Origin: Nocardia carnea
Lineage (GTDB): Bacteria > Actinomycetota > Actinomycetes > Mycobacteriales > Mycobacteriaceae
DNA: 32,456 nucleotides
Assembly: GCF_029868855.1 (NCBI RefSeq)
Contig: NZ_JARWOV010000274.1
Coordinates: 1 to 32,456, forward strand
Direction of reading: 5' to 3'
Part shown: positions 1 through 7,683 of the stretch, one piece after another
How the letters are laid out: each line of letters opens with the position of its first letter
How positions within the stretch are numbered: the stretch's first letter is position 1
Notes under the pieces: model-generated
Database searches by the model: none
The model's input: only the letters and a program-made list of their open reading frames with translations
Told to the model about the DNA's origin: nothing
Translations under genes and position numbers: made by a program

Positions 1-2
1 AG

Positions 3-56
3 GTCGATTCGGTGGTGCCGTTGCGCGCGGCGATCACCGAGGTGAGCCGGCGGTAG
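3..56 (+). CDS. possible C-terminal fragment of an unknown protein
   Basis: Seventeen codons are open from the left edge to a TAG at 54-56, and nearly all end in G or C, as real genes here do. The product cannot be named from so little. The complementary minus-strand frame has the same third positions and could equally be the coding one, but no start codon is visible for it. This is a weak call based on composition and the window edge only. Confidence 0.2.
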   Translation, partial: VDSVVPLRAAITEVSRR

Positions 57-415
57 CCGAGGAACTGACCGGCGTGTAATTCACGTTCGGCACAACAGCT
101 CCGGCTAAACCGGCCGACGCCGCTGCGTAGGGCCTTATCACGCCCTCCGCAGCGGAAGCGGCCGGCGAAGCGGCAGTACTGGATCGGCCGCGATAGCGGA
201 TCGGCCCGTGCCGGAACATGCCGAGCCGAGTGTGTCGATCCGGTGCGGCCGACCGCGGTCGATGTCCCGAGGGCCAGGAGGTCCGGCATTCCGGCTCCGG
301 CCGACTGCTCACCGCCGCACCGCGTGCCGGCCGTCGCGGCGGCTGCGTCGGCATATCGCCCCTCGCGAAGGCCGCGATGAAGGACCACAAGCGGTACCGC
401 GGGGGAGGTGGCTGT
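57..415. other. intergenic stretch, no gene recognised
   Basis: No frame here gives a recognisable protein; the open frames are Arg/Pro-rich, as expected for shadow frames in high-GC DNA. The short direct repeat GGATCGGCC occurs twice, at 181-189 and 196-204. No T-tailed terminator is visible at the 3' end of the thioesterase gene. Confidence 0.4.
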
Positions 416-1288
416 TCAGCGCCGCCGGATCAGGCCTTCCTGCATGGTGGTCGCGCACAGTCGCCCGGATCGGTCGAGGATTTCGCCGTGAGCGAGTCCG
501 CGGCCGCCGCCGGCCCAGCGGCCGTACTGATCGTGCAGGAACCAGTCGTCGGCCCGCAGGGGTGCGTGGAACCAAATGGAGTGGTTGACGGTCGCCACCT
601 GGAGATCACGGTCCCGTAATTCCTCGCCGTGCGGGCCGGTGGCCGCCGAGAGCAGGAGCAGATCGCTCAGATACATCAAGCAGGCCGCCTGTTCGAGCTG
701 TGCGCCGGGCAGCGGTGCCCGCGTCCGCAACCACACTCGCTGCCGGGCCGGGGACGCCTCGCCGCGCATGGCTTGTGCCCGGGCCGGTGGTTCCGGGAAC
801 CGGGCGTCGACGCCGAGTGCGTCGAGGAAGGTGGAGGTCCACTTCACCGCGTCGGGATATCCGGCGAAAGCCGTGGCGATATCGGGTAACTCCTCGGGCT
901 CCGGGGCGTCGAGCGCCGCGATCTGATGTTCGAGACCTTCTTCCGTGCGGTGGAAGGAGGCGAGCATCGTGAAGATGACCCGATCGTTCTGGAGCGCCTC
1001 GACCCGCCGGGTGGAGAACGAACCGCCGTCGCGCACCGGTTCGACCACGAATTCGGTGGGTACGGTGGTGTCGCCGGGTAGCAGGAAGTAGGTCTGCGCG
1101 GAATGGATCGGCCGGTCCGCGGGTGCGGTACGTCCCGCGGCCAGCACCGCCTGACCCGCGACTTCACCGCCGTAGCTGCGCCGGGAGGGGCCGTCGTGGG
1201 TTCGTCCCAGGAACCGGTACTCGCCCAGGCGTTCGAGCGTGAGGCGATCGGCCACCGATTCCGCGGGTCGCACGGCTTCCAGGCTCAT
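416..1288 (-). CDS. tesB: acyl-CoA thioesterase II (TesB family)
   Basis: Double-hotdog thioesterase of 290 residues that hydrolyses fatty acyl-CoA to free acid and CoA in the cytoplasm. Family landmarks are YGGEVAGQ (39-46), HSAQTYFL (62-69), RDGGSFSTR (86-94), the NHSIWFHAP block (235-243) and the C-terminal TTMQEG. Asp209, Thr233 and Gln283 match the E. coli TesB catalytic residues Asp204, Thr228 and Gln278 with a constant offset of five. The ATG at 1288 is preferred because GGAGG lies five bases upstream; a TTG four codons earlier falls inside that ribosome site. It follows the SDR gene on the same strand after about 205 bp, so the two may serve the same acyl-CoA pathway. Length is normal for the family. 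Confidence 0.93.
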   Translation of the reverse strand: MSLEAVRPAESVADRLTLERLGEYRFLGRTHDGPSRRSYGGEVAGQAVLAAGRTAPADRPIHSAQTYFLLPGDTTVPTEFVVEPVRDGGSFSTRRVEALQNDRVIFTMLASFHRTEEGLEHQIAALDAPEPEELPDIATAFAGYPDAVKWTSTFLDALGVDARFPEPPARAQAMRGEASPARQRVWLRTRAPLPGAQLEQAACLMYLSDLLLLSAATGPHGEELRDRDLQVATVNHSIWFHAPLRADDWFLHDQYGRWAGGGRGLAHGEILDRSGRLCATTMQEGLIRRR

Positions 1289-1493
1289 GGCCACCTCCAA
1301 TGGCGATATGCGGCCATGAGCCGCGTGTTCGAGCGGGCGTGGTAGCGCCGTGACTCTCGTCCGGCGCGTATAGCCGGCGCCGGGCGCCGCAACCTACGCC
1401 GGGAAATATTATGGTTCGCGGTGTTCCTCCGGTGCGCAGTGCCCCGGGCGACCCGCCGCGGACGGCCGTGACTTCCGCGGCGAGTTCACCGAT

Positions 1494-2255
1494 TCACTTG
1501 GGGGCGAACCGCATACCGGCATCCAGGCGCAGGCACTGGCCGTTCAACATGGCGTTGTCCACGATGGCGCAGGCCAGTTTCGCGTATTCGTCCGGCCGGC
1601 CCATCCGCTTCGGGAAGGCGTTGCCCGCGACGAGCGGGGTGACCATTTCCTCCGGCACACCGGCCAGGATGCCGGTATCGAACAGCGACGGCGCGATGGC
1701 CAGCACTCGTACTCCGACCGAGCCCAGATCGCGGGCCATGGTCAGCGCCATACCGGCGATGCCGGCCTTGGCGGCGGTATAGGCGACCTGCCCGATCTGG
1801 CCCTCGAAGGCCGCGATGGAGGCGGTGTTGACGATGACGCCGCGTTCCCCGTCGGCGTTCGGTTCGCCCTGGCTCATATGCCAGGCCTGCAAACGGTTGA
1901 GGTTGAAAGTGGAGATGAGGTTCAAGTTGATGATCTGCTGGAACGATTCCAGATCGTGCGGCCCGGTTTTGGACAGTGTGCGCTTGGCGATCCCGCCGCC
2001 GGCGGTGTTGACCGCGATATCGAGCCCGCCGAGCTGTTGCACCGCTTCGGCGAGGACGGATTCCACACCGGCGTGATCGGTGACATCGGCCTCGAAGAAG
2101 GAACCACCGAGGTCGGCGGCGACCTTGCTGCCCGCACTGGCGGTGCGGTCGACGACGACGACCTTCGCTCCGCGTGCGGCGAGCAATTCGGCGCTGGCCC
2201 GGCCCATTCCGGAGGCGCCTCCGACGACGACTGCACGTGCTCCCTGAATCTCCAT
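1494..2255 (-). CDS. SDR oxidoreductase, type II 3-hydroxyacyl-CoA dehydrogenase-like
   Basis: Classical short-chain dehydrogenase of 253 residues. It has the NAD-binding motif GGASGMG (12-18), NTAG (83-86, a variant of NNAG), the catalytic Ser146 in NTASIAAFEG, and Tyr159/Lys163 in the YTAAK block. The IAPSLFDTG segment after the active site and the overall pattern resemble HSD17B10-type 3-hydroxy-2-methylbutyryl/3-hydroxyacyl-CoA dehydrogenases, which carry out the third step of beta-oxidation of straight or branched acyl-CoAs. The substrate is inferred from family resemblance and from the adjacent thioesterase. Start ATG 2255 has an AGGACAGGA purine stretch upstream. A promoter-like TATAAC lies about 60 bp upstream. 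Confidence 0.88.
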   Translation of the reverse strand: MEIQGARAVVVGGASGMGRASAELLAARGAKVVVVDRTASAGSKVAADLGGSFFEADVTDHAGVESVLAEAVQQLGGLDIAVNTAGGGIAKRTLSKTGPHDLESFQQIINLNLISTFNLNRLQAWHMSQGEPNADGERGVIVNTASIAAFEGQIGQVAYTAAKAGIAGMALTMARDLGSVGVRVLAIAPSLFDTGILAGVPEEMVTPLVAGNAFPKRMGRPDEYAKLACAIVDNAMLNGQCLRLDAGMRFAPK

Positions 2256-2314
2256 ATTTCCTGTCCTTCTCGGTGTACGGCACAGGCCATCGATCGCCGA
2301 TGGGGCCCGGTTAC

Positions 2315-2344
2315 GTTATATCCGCCCGAGGAGCCCGTCCCCAA
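2315..2344 (-). promoter_or_regulatory. candidate promoter of the SDR gene
   Basis: On the minus strand TATAAC (2320-2315) lies 18 bp downstream of TTGGGG (2344-2339). The -10 is good and the -35 weak. Transcription would start near 2308 and leave a leader of about 50 nt before the ATG at 2255. Confidence 0.35.
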
Positions 2345-2384
2345 TTGTTTCGCAGAAGTTTCGGTGAAACCGTTGGTCAACCGC

Positions 2385-3473
2385 TCAGCCGACGGGCGCG
2401 GGGTCGAGCGGATACCTCTCGGCTACGCGGGCCCGGTCGCCGTAGTGGAAACAGGTCACCAGATCGTCCGCGACCTGGATCAACAGGTCGCGCCCCTCCA
2501 CCGCGCCCACCCATTCGACGGGTAGCGCCGACAGCCCGTGCACGGCTCCGAGGAGGTTGCCGGCCACGGCGCCGGTCGAATCGGAATCGCCGGAATGGTT
2601 CACCGCCGCCAGCAGTGCGCCTCGCACATCACCGGTGTGCTGCGCGGACACGGCGCAGTAAACCGCCACCGCGAGGCATTCTTCGGCGATCCAGCCCTGG
2701 CCGGCCTGTTCGACACCGCCGGCGGACGCCGGATCCGAATCGGCCAGCGAGACCGCGAGCTCGAGCGCGCCGATCGTTTCCTCCGCATCGGTGATCGTGC
2801 GCAGCCGCGCCACCACCTCCCGCACCGCCGTGCGCAGTTCCACGCCCCGGACCGAGTGATCGATGAGTGCCGCGAAGGCGCCGGCGGCCAGATAGCCGGT
2901 CGGGTGGCCGTGGGTGAGCTGGCCACAACGGGCTGCGAGATCGAATGCGGCGACCGGACCCGAACCGGTCAACCCGAACGGCGCCGAGCGCATCACCGTC
3001 CCGCAGCCCTTGGAATGCGAATTCACCGGTCCTTCGACGCCGAGCGGCCGCGGAGCCAGCAACTCGGCGGATTGCCGCCGCAGTCCGGTCATACAGGCGT
3101 TGCCCGGTGCCCGGACGGCATAGAGGAACCGCTGCGCCGCCATCCACCCGTCGGGGTCGGGAGCGGGCCCCGGCGACTGCTGGGTCTGCAGCCAGCGCAG
3201 ATAGGCGCGGCGTAGCGCGGGAACGGGGTCGCTACCGGGTGCGCAACGCAGCAGTCCCTCGGCGGTGAACAGCGTCATCTGTGTGTCGTCGGTGATCCCG
3301 GCCGGCTCGTCCGGCACCGGCCCGGGCAGGAATCCGGTGACCCCCGATTCGCCGTACCGGCGCAGGATCTCGGTCCGGGACAGGAACTCGATCGGCCATC
3401 CGAGAGCATCCCCGACCGCACCTCCCACCAAGGCTCCACGGACTTTGTCGACGAGTATCTCGTAGTCACGCAC
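2385..3473 (-). CDS. ADP-ribosylglycohydrolase family protein
   Basis: A 362-residue member of the DraG/ARH fold, di-metal (usually Mg2+) enzymes that remove ADP-ribose from proteins, nucleic acids or small molecules. Landmarks are GxxxGDALG near residues 17-25, the metal-binding TDDTQMT (61-67), KGCGTVMRSAPFG (155-167) and GDSDST (295-300) with Asp296, Asp298 and Thr300 in the second metal site. All key acidic residues are present, so it should be active. The start is GTG 3473; no strong ribosome site precedes it, but no better in-frame start exists before the conserved VRGALVGG. The target is unknown, and no ADP-ribosyltransferase is seen nearby. It lies upstream of the SDR gene on the same strand, 129 bp away. 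Confidence 0.9.
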   Translation of the reverse strand: MRDYEILVDKVRGALVGGAVGDALGWPIEFLSRTEILRRYGESGVTGFLPGPVPDEPAGITDDTQMTLFTAEGLLRCAPGSDPVPALRRAYLRWLQTQQSPGPAPDPDGWMAAQRFLYAVRAPGNACMTGLRRQSAELLAPRPLGVEGPVNSHSKGCGTVMRSAPFGLTGSGPVAAFDLAARCGQLTHGHPTGYLAAGAFAALIDHSVRGVELRTAVREVVARLRTITDAEETIGALELAVSLADSDPASAGGVEQAGQGWIAEECLAVAVYCAVSAQHTGDVRGALLAAVNHSGDSDSTGAVAGNLLGAVHGLSALPVEWVGAVEGRDLLIQVADDLVTCFHYGDRARVAERYPLDPAPVG

Positions 3474-3580
3474 GATCGCCGATCATTCCAGTCCCGCCAT
3501 TGCAGGCCAACAGGTTCCAGTGCGGTGGTGCAGCGCGCGGCGCGGCCGCATGGTGCCGGAAGCGTGCTGCGGCGTGCTCG

Positions 3581-4807
3581 CTACGCCGTGGCCTGCAGGT
3601 GATGTGCGGACATCCCCACGTCGGCCGGACCCGAGCCGACGAGCAGCTTCTGGAACGCCGCCTGCTCCCGCAGTCCGCGTTCCTCGGCACGCTGCCGGGC
3701 GGCCGGACTCACCCGGGTGGCCGCACTGCGCGCGAGGTTGACCGGTACCCGCAACAGGGGATACCACGGCGGCATATACGGCCACAGGCCGAGTTTGCGC
3801 ATGGCGCGCGGCCCCAGGTACATGCTGGAGATCGACAGGTGCTGAGCCCGCGCGATCCGGCCGCGCAACCACGGCAGGTTCGGGTAGTGCCAGGTGAGCG
3901 GGTCGTTGGCCATCGGCAGGGCGAGCTGCCGGGTGGTCTCGTCGGGATTGGTGATGGCTGTCATCGTGTGGTACAGAATCCGGACGCTGTCGCGGAATCC
4001 GGTCGGCAGCCATTCCTCCGCGACTCCCATCAACCGGCCCACGTAGCGCGCGAGATGAGCCGCGGCCTCCCGGTCGTCGCGGGAGGGCACGATCCCCATC
4101 ACCAGACCGCCGACGAACGGCGCGATGAGCGCGCCCACCAGTGTCGCGGCCATATCCGTCTGGTTGATCGGCACACCCCAGGCGCGCTGATCCCAGTCGG
4201 GCATGGCGCTCACGTGCCGCCGGACCAGCGAATGAACGAACCGTACATGCAGGGTCGAGCGGTAGCCCGGTTCGAATCTGCCCATGCCGTTCTGGACGTC
4301 GAGTGCCCACTGCATCGTCTCGGCGAACCGCTGGGCGGGGCCTTTTTCGAGTGCGCCGGTGCGCAGCAGGGTTTTGTTGAATCCGGACGCCAGATAGCCG
4401 CCGAGGAAGGAGACATCGCGCGCCAGATACAGCCCGTCGTAGCCGCCGCGCCGCAGCACCTGTTCGCCGCGGCGCAGCATCTGTTCGTCCAGCCAGTCCG
4501 GCGGGGTTTCGACGGCGGTGAAGAACTCGCGCAGCGGCTGCGGTGCGTCGGCGACCGAATCGATTCCGCCGGCCACAGCCTGTTCGAACAGTGGCCGGGT
4601 GGTGTTCATCCCGCTGCCGATCATCCAGTCGACCAAGGCGTCCATCGGTTCGTCGCCGATCAGCAACGATTCGCCCATGGCCGCCCAGCGCCGGGCGTCC
4701 GGTGCGCCGATGCCCATCAGCATGGCGAACGGTTTCAACCCCGGGACGGCGACCGGCCCGGCGGGGTGTCGGGTGGGGATTTCGGCACCCGTGTCTTCAG
4801 AACCCAT
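3581..4807 (-). CDS. oxygenase MpaB family / DUF2236 protein (putative haem protein)
   Basis: A 408-residue protein of the MpaB/DUF2236 family, which includes latex-clearing protein Lcp and fungal MpaB, haem-dependent enzymes that cleave carbon-carbon double bonds in polyisoprenoids. The block GGYLASGFNKTLLRTGAL (136-153) contains Lys145-Thr146, and RFVHSLVRRHV (189-199) contains His192. In Lcp, a Lys-Thr pair and a His lie near or on the haem iron, so these are candidate equivalents; the Lys-His spacing is longer than I recall for Lcp and the assignment is inferred. No Tat or Sec signal is visible, so it is probably intracellular. It is divergent from an FAD oxidoreductase, with a shared regulatory region. 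It appears leaderless: the -10 TACATT ends six bases before the ATG. The substrate is unknown. Confidence 0.82.
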   Translation of the reverse strand: MGSEDTGAEIPTRHPAGPVAVPGLKPFAMLMGIGAPDARRWAAMGESLLIGDEPMDALVDWMIGSGMNTTRPLFEQAVAGGIDSVADAPQPLREFFTAVETPPDWLDEQMLRRGEQVLRRGGYDGLYLARDVSFLGGYLASGFNKTLLRTGALEKGPAQRFAETMQWALDVQNGMGRFEPGYRSTLHVRFVHSLVRRHVSAMPDWDQRAWGVPINQTDMAATLVGALIAPFVGGLVMGIVPSRDDREAAAHLARYVGRLMGVAEEWLPTGFRDSVRILYHTMTAITNPDETTRQLALPMANDPLTWHYPNLPWLRGRIARAQHLSISSMYLGPRAMRKLGLWPYMPPWYPLLRVPVNLARSAATRVSPAARQRAEERGLREQAAFQKLLVGSGPADVGMSAHHLQATA

Positions 4808-4813
4808 GAAACG

Positions 4814-4835
4814 AATGTATTGAGTGCGTTACATT
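4814..4835. promoter_or_regulatory. candidate operator: AATGTA-N10-TACATT palindrome
   Basis: Perfect 6-bp arms at 4814-4819 and 4830-4835 give a 22-bp palindrome covering the -10 and most of the spacer of the minus-strand promoter. A second small palindrome, CATTG-TGT-CAATG (4832-4844), overlaps its edge. The size and position suit repression by a TetR-type dimer; the TetR encoded at 6272 is the obvious candidate (inference). Confidence 0.5.
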
Positions 4836-4842
4836 GTGTCAA
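4814..4842 (-). promoter_or_regulatory. sigma-70-type promoter for a leaderless mpaB-like transcript
   Basis: On the minus strand TTGACA (4842-4837), a 17-bp spacer and TACATT (4819-4814) make a near-ideal promoter. The ATG begins six bases after the -10, so transcription should start at or next to the start codon. No ribosome site is present, which is consistent with a leaderless mRNA. Confidence 0.7.
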
Positions 4843-4873
4843 TGATGGGGTCTATGGTGAGACGGAGCGCGGC

Positions 4874-6262
4874 ATGAACGATTCCCGCCGATACGTCGTG
4901 ATCGGGGGCGGGCTGGCCGGGCTCGCCACCGCGGTATGGCTGGCCGAGGCCGGGAAACAGGTGACGCTGCTCGAACGCCGCGCGCGGCTCGGCGGGCGCA
5001 CCCAAGCGCTGCAGGTTCCCGAGACCGGTGACCTCTCCGACAACGGTCAGCATGTGGTGGCCAGCGGTTATCGCAGCCTGTTCCGTTACCTGGAGAGCGT
5101 CGGCACCCGCGACCACGTGGAATTTCCGGGGGGCGGCACATTGCGCTGGCCGGGCGGCCGCGCGGTCCGGTTGCGCACCTCGGGTCCGGGAGTCGTGCGC
5201 ACTCTGCTGGGCGCCCACCCCGACGCCGGGCCGCTGGATCGGCTGCGGGCATTGCGGGCCACCGTCCGGCTCGGCCGGCAGGCCCTGTTCCAGCCGGCGG
5301 ACCTGGCCGATATCACCACCGAGCAATGGTTCGAACGCGTCGGCATGCCCGCGAAGGCCCGGGAGGCGCTGTGGGACTGGCTGGCGCTGGGAATCGCCGC
5401 CGAGCCGGTGCAGCGTGAATCGGCGAAAGTGTTCGCCGATGTGCTGGCCACGGGTATCCGGATCGGTGTGCAGGACCGGGCCGGCGTCACCATCGGCTAC
5501 CCGACGGTCGATCTGGACACGCTCTACATCACCGGCGCGGAACGGATCTTCGAAAAGTACGGAGTGGACGTCCGGTACCGGACCGTTGCCCGCAAGATCG
5601 TCGTCACCGACGGCCAGGCGACCGGTGTGCAACTGGTCGACGGTACCGAGATCCCGGCCGACGCCGTGGTGTGCGCGGTTCCCAATTCACGGATCCACGG
5701 CCTACTCGACGATCTGCCCGAACACGCCGAAATCTATGCCGCCGCGGACAAGCTCGGCGCCACTCCGATCGTCAGTACCAATCTGTACCTGGATCGGCCG
5801 CTGGATACGAAGTCGGCGATGGAGGCGCTGATCGGCGGTACCGGGGTGATCGACGAAGTCTTCGACCGGCAGCGGATGCATCGGCGCACCCCCGACGGCT
5901 CCTGGCTGTACTGCCTCACCACCAGTGGCGCCTACGAACAGATCCACAAGAGCAACGACGAGATCGTCGCGGAGCAACTGGCGCTGATCCGCCGCTACTA
6001 CCCGGAGGCGGAGGCGGCGGAGCTGGTGCACGCCCAGGTCGTCAAAATGCCCAAGGCGACCTTTTCCCAGGCCGTCGGCACCGCCGGTTTGCGCCCGGAT
6101 CAGCGGACCTCGGTACCGAATCTGATGCTGGCCGGTGATTGGACCCGGACCGACTGGTCGGCCACGATGGAGAGCGCCGCGCAGAGCGCGGAGCGGGCAG
6201 TCCAGGCGCTACTCGCCTATACCTCGAGCGAGGGCCGGGACACAATGAAACGCGGTCTATAA
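4874..6262 (+). CDS. FAD-dependent amine-oxidase/phytoene-desaturase-like oxidoreductase
   Basis: A 462-residue flavoprotein. The N-terminal dinucleotide site GGGLAG (11-16) is followed by the acidic strand end LLERR and GGRTQALQ. The C-terminus has a GDWTRTDWSATMESAAQSA block, the FAD-contacting motif of phytoene desaturases and hydroxysqualene dehydroxylase (HpnE)-like enzymes. Length is normal for that superfamily. The likely role is dehydrogenation or dehydroxylation of an isoprenoid or other hydrophobic substrate; the exact reaction is unknown. The start is ATG 4874 with GGAG six bases upstream. The gene is divergent from the MpaB-like oxygenase and lies nine bases before a TetR gene, which suggests a regulated oxidative unit. 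A very long upstream reading-frame extension over the antisense of the oxygenase gene is not coding. Confidence 0.85.
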   Translation: MNDSRRYVVIGGGLAGLATAVWLAEAGKQVTLLERRARLGGRTQALQVPETGDLSDNGQHVVASGYRSLFRYLESVGTRDHVEFPGGGTLRWPGGRAVRLRTSGPGVVRTLLGAHPDAGPLDRLRALRATVRLGRQALFQPADLADITTEQWFERVGMPAKAREALWDWLALGIAAEPVQRESAKVFADVLATGIRIGVQDRAGVTIGYPTVDLDTLYITGAERIFEKYGVDVRYRTVARKIVVTDGQATGVQLVDGTEIPADAVVCAVPNSRIHGLLDDLPEHAEIYAAADKLGATPIVSTNLYLDRPLDTKSAMEALIGGTGVIDEVFDRQRMHRRTPDGSWLYCLTTSGAYEQIHKSNDEIVAEQLALIRRYYPEAEAAELVHAQVVKMPKATFSQAVGTAGLRPDQRTSVPNLMLAGDWTRTDWSATMESAAQSAERAVQALLAYTSSEGRDTMKRGL

Positions 6263-6263
6263 T
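6258..6263 (+). promoter_or_regulatory. perfect -10 (TATAAT) before the tetR-like gene
   Basis: TATAAT overlaps the stop codon of the oxidoreductase and ends eight bases before the TetR ATG, and no ribosome site is present. This is the layout of a leaderless or near-leaderless promoter. No good -35 is seen. A GCGG-N9-CCGC inverted repeat (6252-6268) brackets the -10 and could be an autoregulatory site. Confidence 0.5.
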
Positions 6264-6271
6264 TCCGCTAC

Positions 6272-6922
6272 ATGTTCCGTACCTATGACGAAGTCGACGA
6301 GCGGATCCTGGACGCGACCCTCGGGCGGATTCTGCAGGTCGGCATCCGGCGGAGCAGTCTGGACGATATCGCCCGCCGCTGCGGGCTCAACCGGATCACC
6401 CTCTACCGCCGCTTCTCCGGTAAAGACGCGTTGATCGAGGCGGCGCTGTCCCGGGAGATCGCGCGAGTACTCGCGGAGGCGACGGCAATCGCATCCACGA
6501 CCGAGGGCACCGATGCCCAGATCGAGGAAACGGTCCTCTTCGTACTCCGGCTCACCCGGACCCACCCGCTGGTGACCCAGTTGCTGGCGGTGGCGCCGGA
6601 GGAGGCGCTGGGCTTCTACACCGTGCGTGGCGAGGAAATGGTCTCCCAGGGCATCGAGTACATCGCCGGTGTGCTGGCGGCCGGTCAGGAGCAGGGCGTG
6701 CTGGCCCGCTACGACCCACGCCCGGTCGCCGAACTCGTTGCCCGGATGGCTCATTCGCTGATGCTCACCCCCACCGCGGGAATCGATTTCGACGACGAGC
6801 AGGCGGCGCGGGCATTCATCCGGACCGCCATCGTGCCGCTGATGAAGTACGGCATCAGATCCGGGGCCGTCGACGCCGGTAGCGAGGAGCTCTCCCCGCC
6901 GCGGCGTGCGGTCGGGTCGTAG
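6272..6922 (+). CDS. TetR/AcrR family transcriptional regulator
   Basis: A 216-residue protein with an N-terminal TetR DNA-binding domain: a helix-turn-helix at about residues 26-48 containing SSLDDIARRCGLNRITLYRRF-like sequence. The mostly helical C-terminal ligand domain has no recognised ligand. It follows the FAD oxidoreductase by nine bases and may be co-transcribed with it as well as having its own TATAAT promoter. Candidate targets are the palindrome at 4814-4835 and the inverted repeat around 6252-6268. Most TetR proteins are repressors released by a small ligand; here that would control the MpaB-like/FAD unit (inference). The start ATG lacks a ribosome site, consistent with leaderless initiation. 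Confidence 0.88.
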   Translation: MFRTYDEVDERILDATLGRILQVGIRRSSLDDIARRCGLNRITLYRRFSGKDALIEAALSREIARVLAEATAIASTTEGTDAQIEETVLFVLRLTRTHPLVTQLLAVAPEEALGFYTVRGEEMVSQGIEYIAGVLAAGQEQGVLARYDPRPVAELVARMAHSLMLTPTAGIDFDDEQAARAFIRTAIVPLMKYGIRSGAVDAGSEELSPPRRAVGS

Positions 6923-7044
6923 CGAAGTGGAGGGCGCCCGGGATTCGCGCGCGGGGTGCTGCGGATACGGATCTGCTCCCGCGGCCTCCCGGGTCGTCGG
7001 TACCTAGGATCGACAACGACGAGGCCCGACAAGGAGTTAGCGCC

Positions 7045-7557
7045 GTGGTGAAGATAACCCGGACCACCGAGGTGTCCGACAGCATCGTGGTCGGCACCGA
7101 CCCCGGTACCGCCTACGACGCGGTGAGTGATGTCACGCAGATGGGCCGGTGGAGCCCGGAGAACACGGGCGCGGTGGTTGCGGAACCCGGCCGGCCGGCC
7201 TACCCGGGAATGACCTTCGTGGGCGCCAATCGGCGCGGGACGATGCGGTGGCATACCGAATGCACCGTCACCGCGGCCGAGCGGCCGAGCCGGTTCGCCT
7301 TCCAGGTGCGCCGGTGGGGACTGTGGAAACCGTTGCTGCCGGTGGCCGTGGCGACCTGGGAATACCGGTTCGAAGCCGTCGCCGAGGGGACCCGGATCAC
7401 CGAGATCTGGTACGACGACCGCACTCAGTGGCCGGATACCCCCGCCCTGTGGTTCGACCGGGTGGCCACCGGTAAGCGGGGGTTCGCCGAATTCCAGAAG
7501 GGCAATATCCGCCGCACTCTGGATCGCTTGAAATCGGAACTCGAGGCCGCCGGCTGA
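7045..7557 (+). CDS. SRPBCC family protein
   Basis: A 170-residue START/Bet-v1-like (SRPBCC, polyketide cyclase/dehydrase and lipid-transport superfamily) protein. It shows an N-terminal strand, VSDSIVVGTDPGTAYDAVSD, then DVTQMGRWSPEN and a C-terminal amphipathic helix GFAEFQKGNIRRTLDRLKSEL that closes the hydrophobic cavity. Such proteins bind or modify hydrophobic ligands; no catalytic residue can be assigned. The start is GTG 7045 with AAGGAG eight bases upstream; GTG 7048 is possible. It lies about 120 bp after the TetR gene on the same strand and may belong to the same functional unit. Confidence 0.85.
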   Translation: MVKITRTTEVSDSIVVGTDPGTAYDAVSDVTQMGRWSPENTGAVVAEPGRPAYPGMTFVGANRRGTMRWHTECTVTAAERPSRFAFQVRRWGLWKPLLPVAVATWEYRFEAVAEGTRITEIWYDDRTQWPDTPALWFDRVATGKRGFAEFQKGNIRRTLDRLKSELEAAG

Positions 7558-7609
7558 GTGGCGAAGGGCTTACTACCTCCGCTTTCGTCCGGATTTGCCC
7601 CGAGGTAAG

Positions 7610-7623
7610 TAGAACGTGTTCTA
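7610..7623. promoter_or_regulatory. KstR-type operator TAGAACGTGTTCTA
   Basis: A 14-bp palindrome with perfect TAGAAC/GTTCTA arms and a 2-bp centre. It matches the KstR consensus TNNAACNNGTTNNA that controls sterol catabolism in mycobacteria and rhodococci. It lies about 60 bp upstream of the acyl-CoA dehydrogenase start, close to where the promoter should be. Control by KstR is inferred; kstR is not in the window. Confidence 0.72.
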
Positions 7624-7683
7624 ATCTGGATATCCCGCACGAGCCGGGATCGTTGTCCGACACCCACGACCGGAGTGATAGCC

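Noticed and set aside
34..390. Minus-strand frame at the left end
   Set aside because: Arg/Pro/Ala-rich with no family resemblance and no ribosome site.
3505..3518. KstR-like site GCCAACAGGTTCCA upstream of the ADP-ribosylglycohydrolase
   Set aside because: The core AAC-N2-GTT is present but an outer consensus base is missing, the arms are otherwise asymmetric, and the gene has no link to sterols.
3500..4873. Long open frame on the plus strand running into the FAD oxidoreductase
   Set aside because: It is antisense to the MpaB-like gene and composition-driven; the conserved FAD-binding N-terminus begins at ATG 4874 with its own ribosome site.
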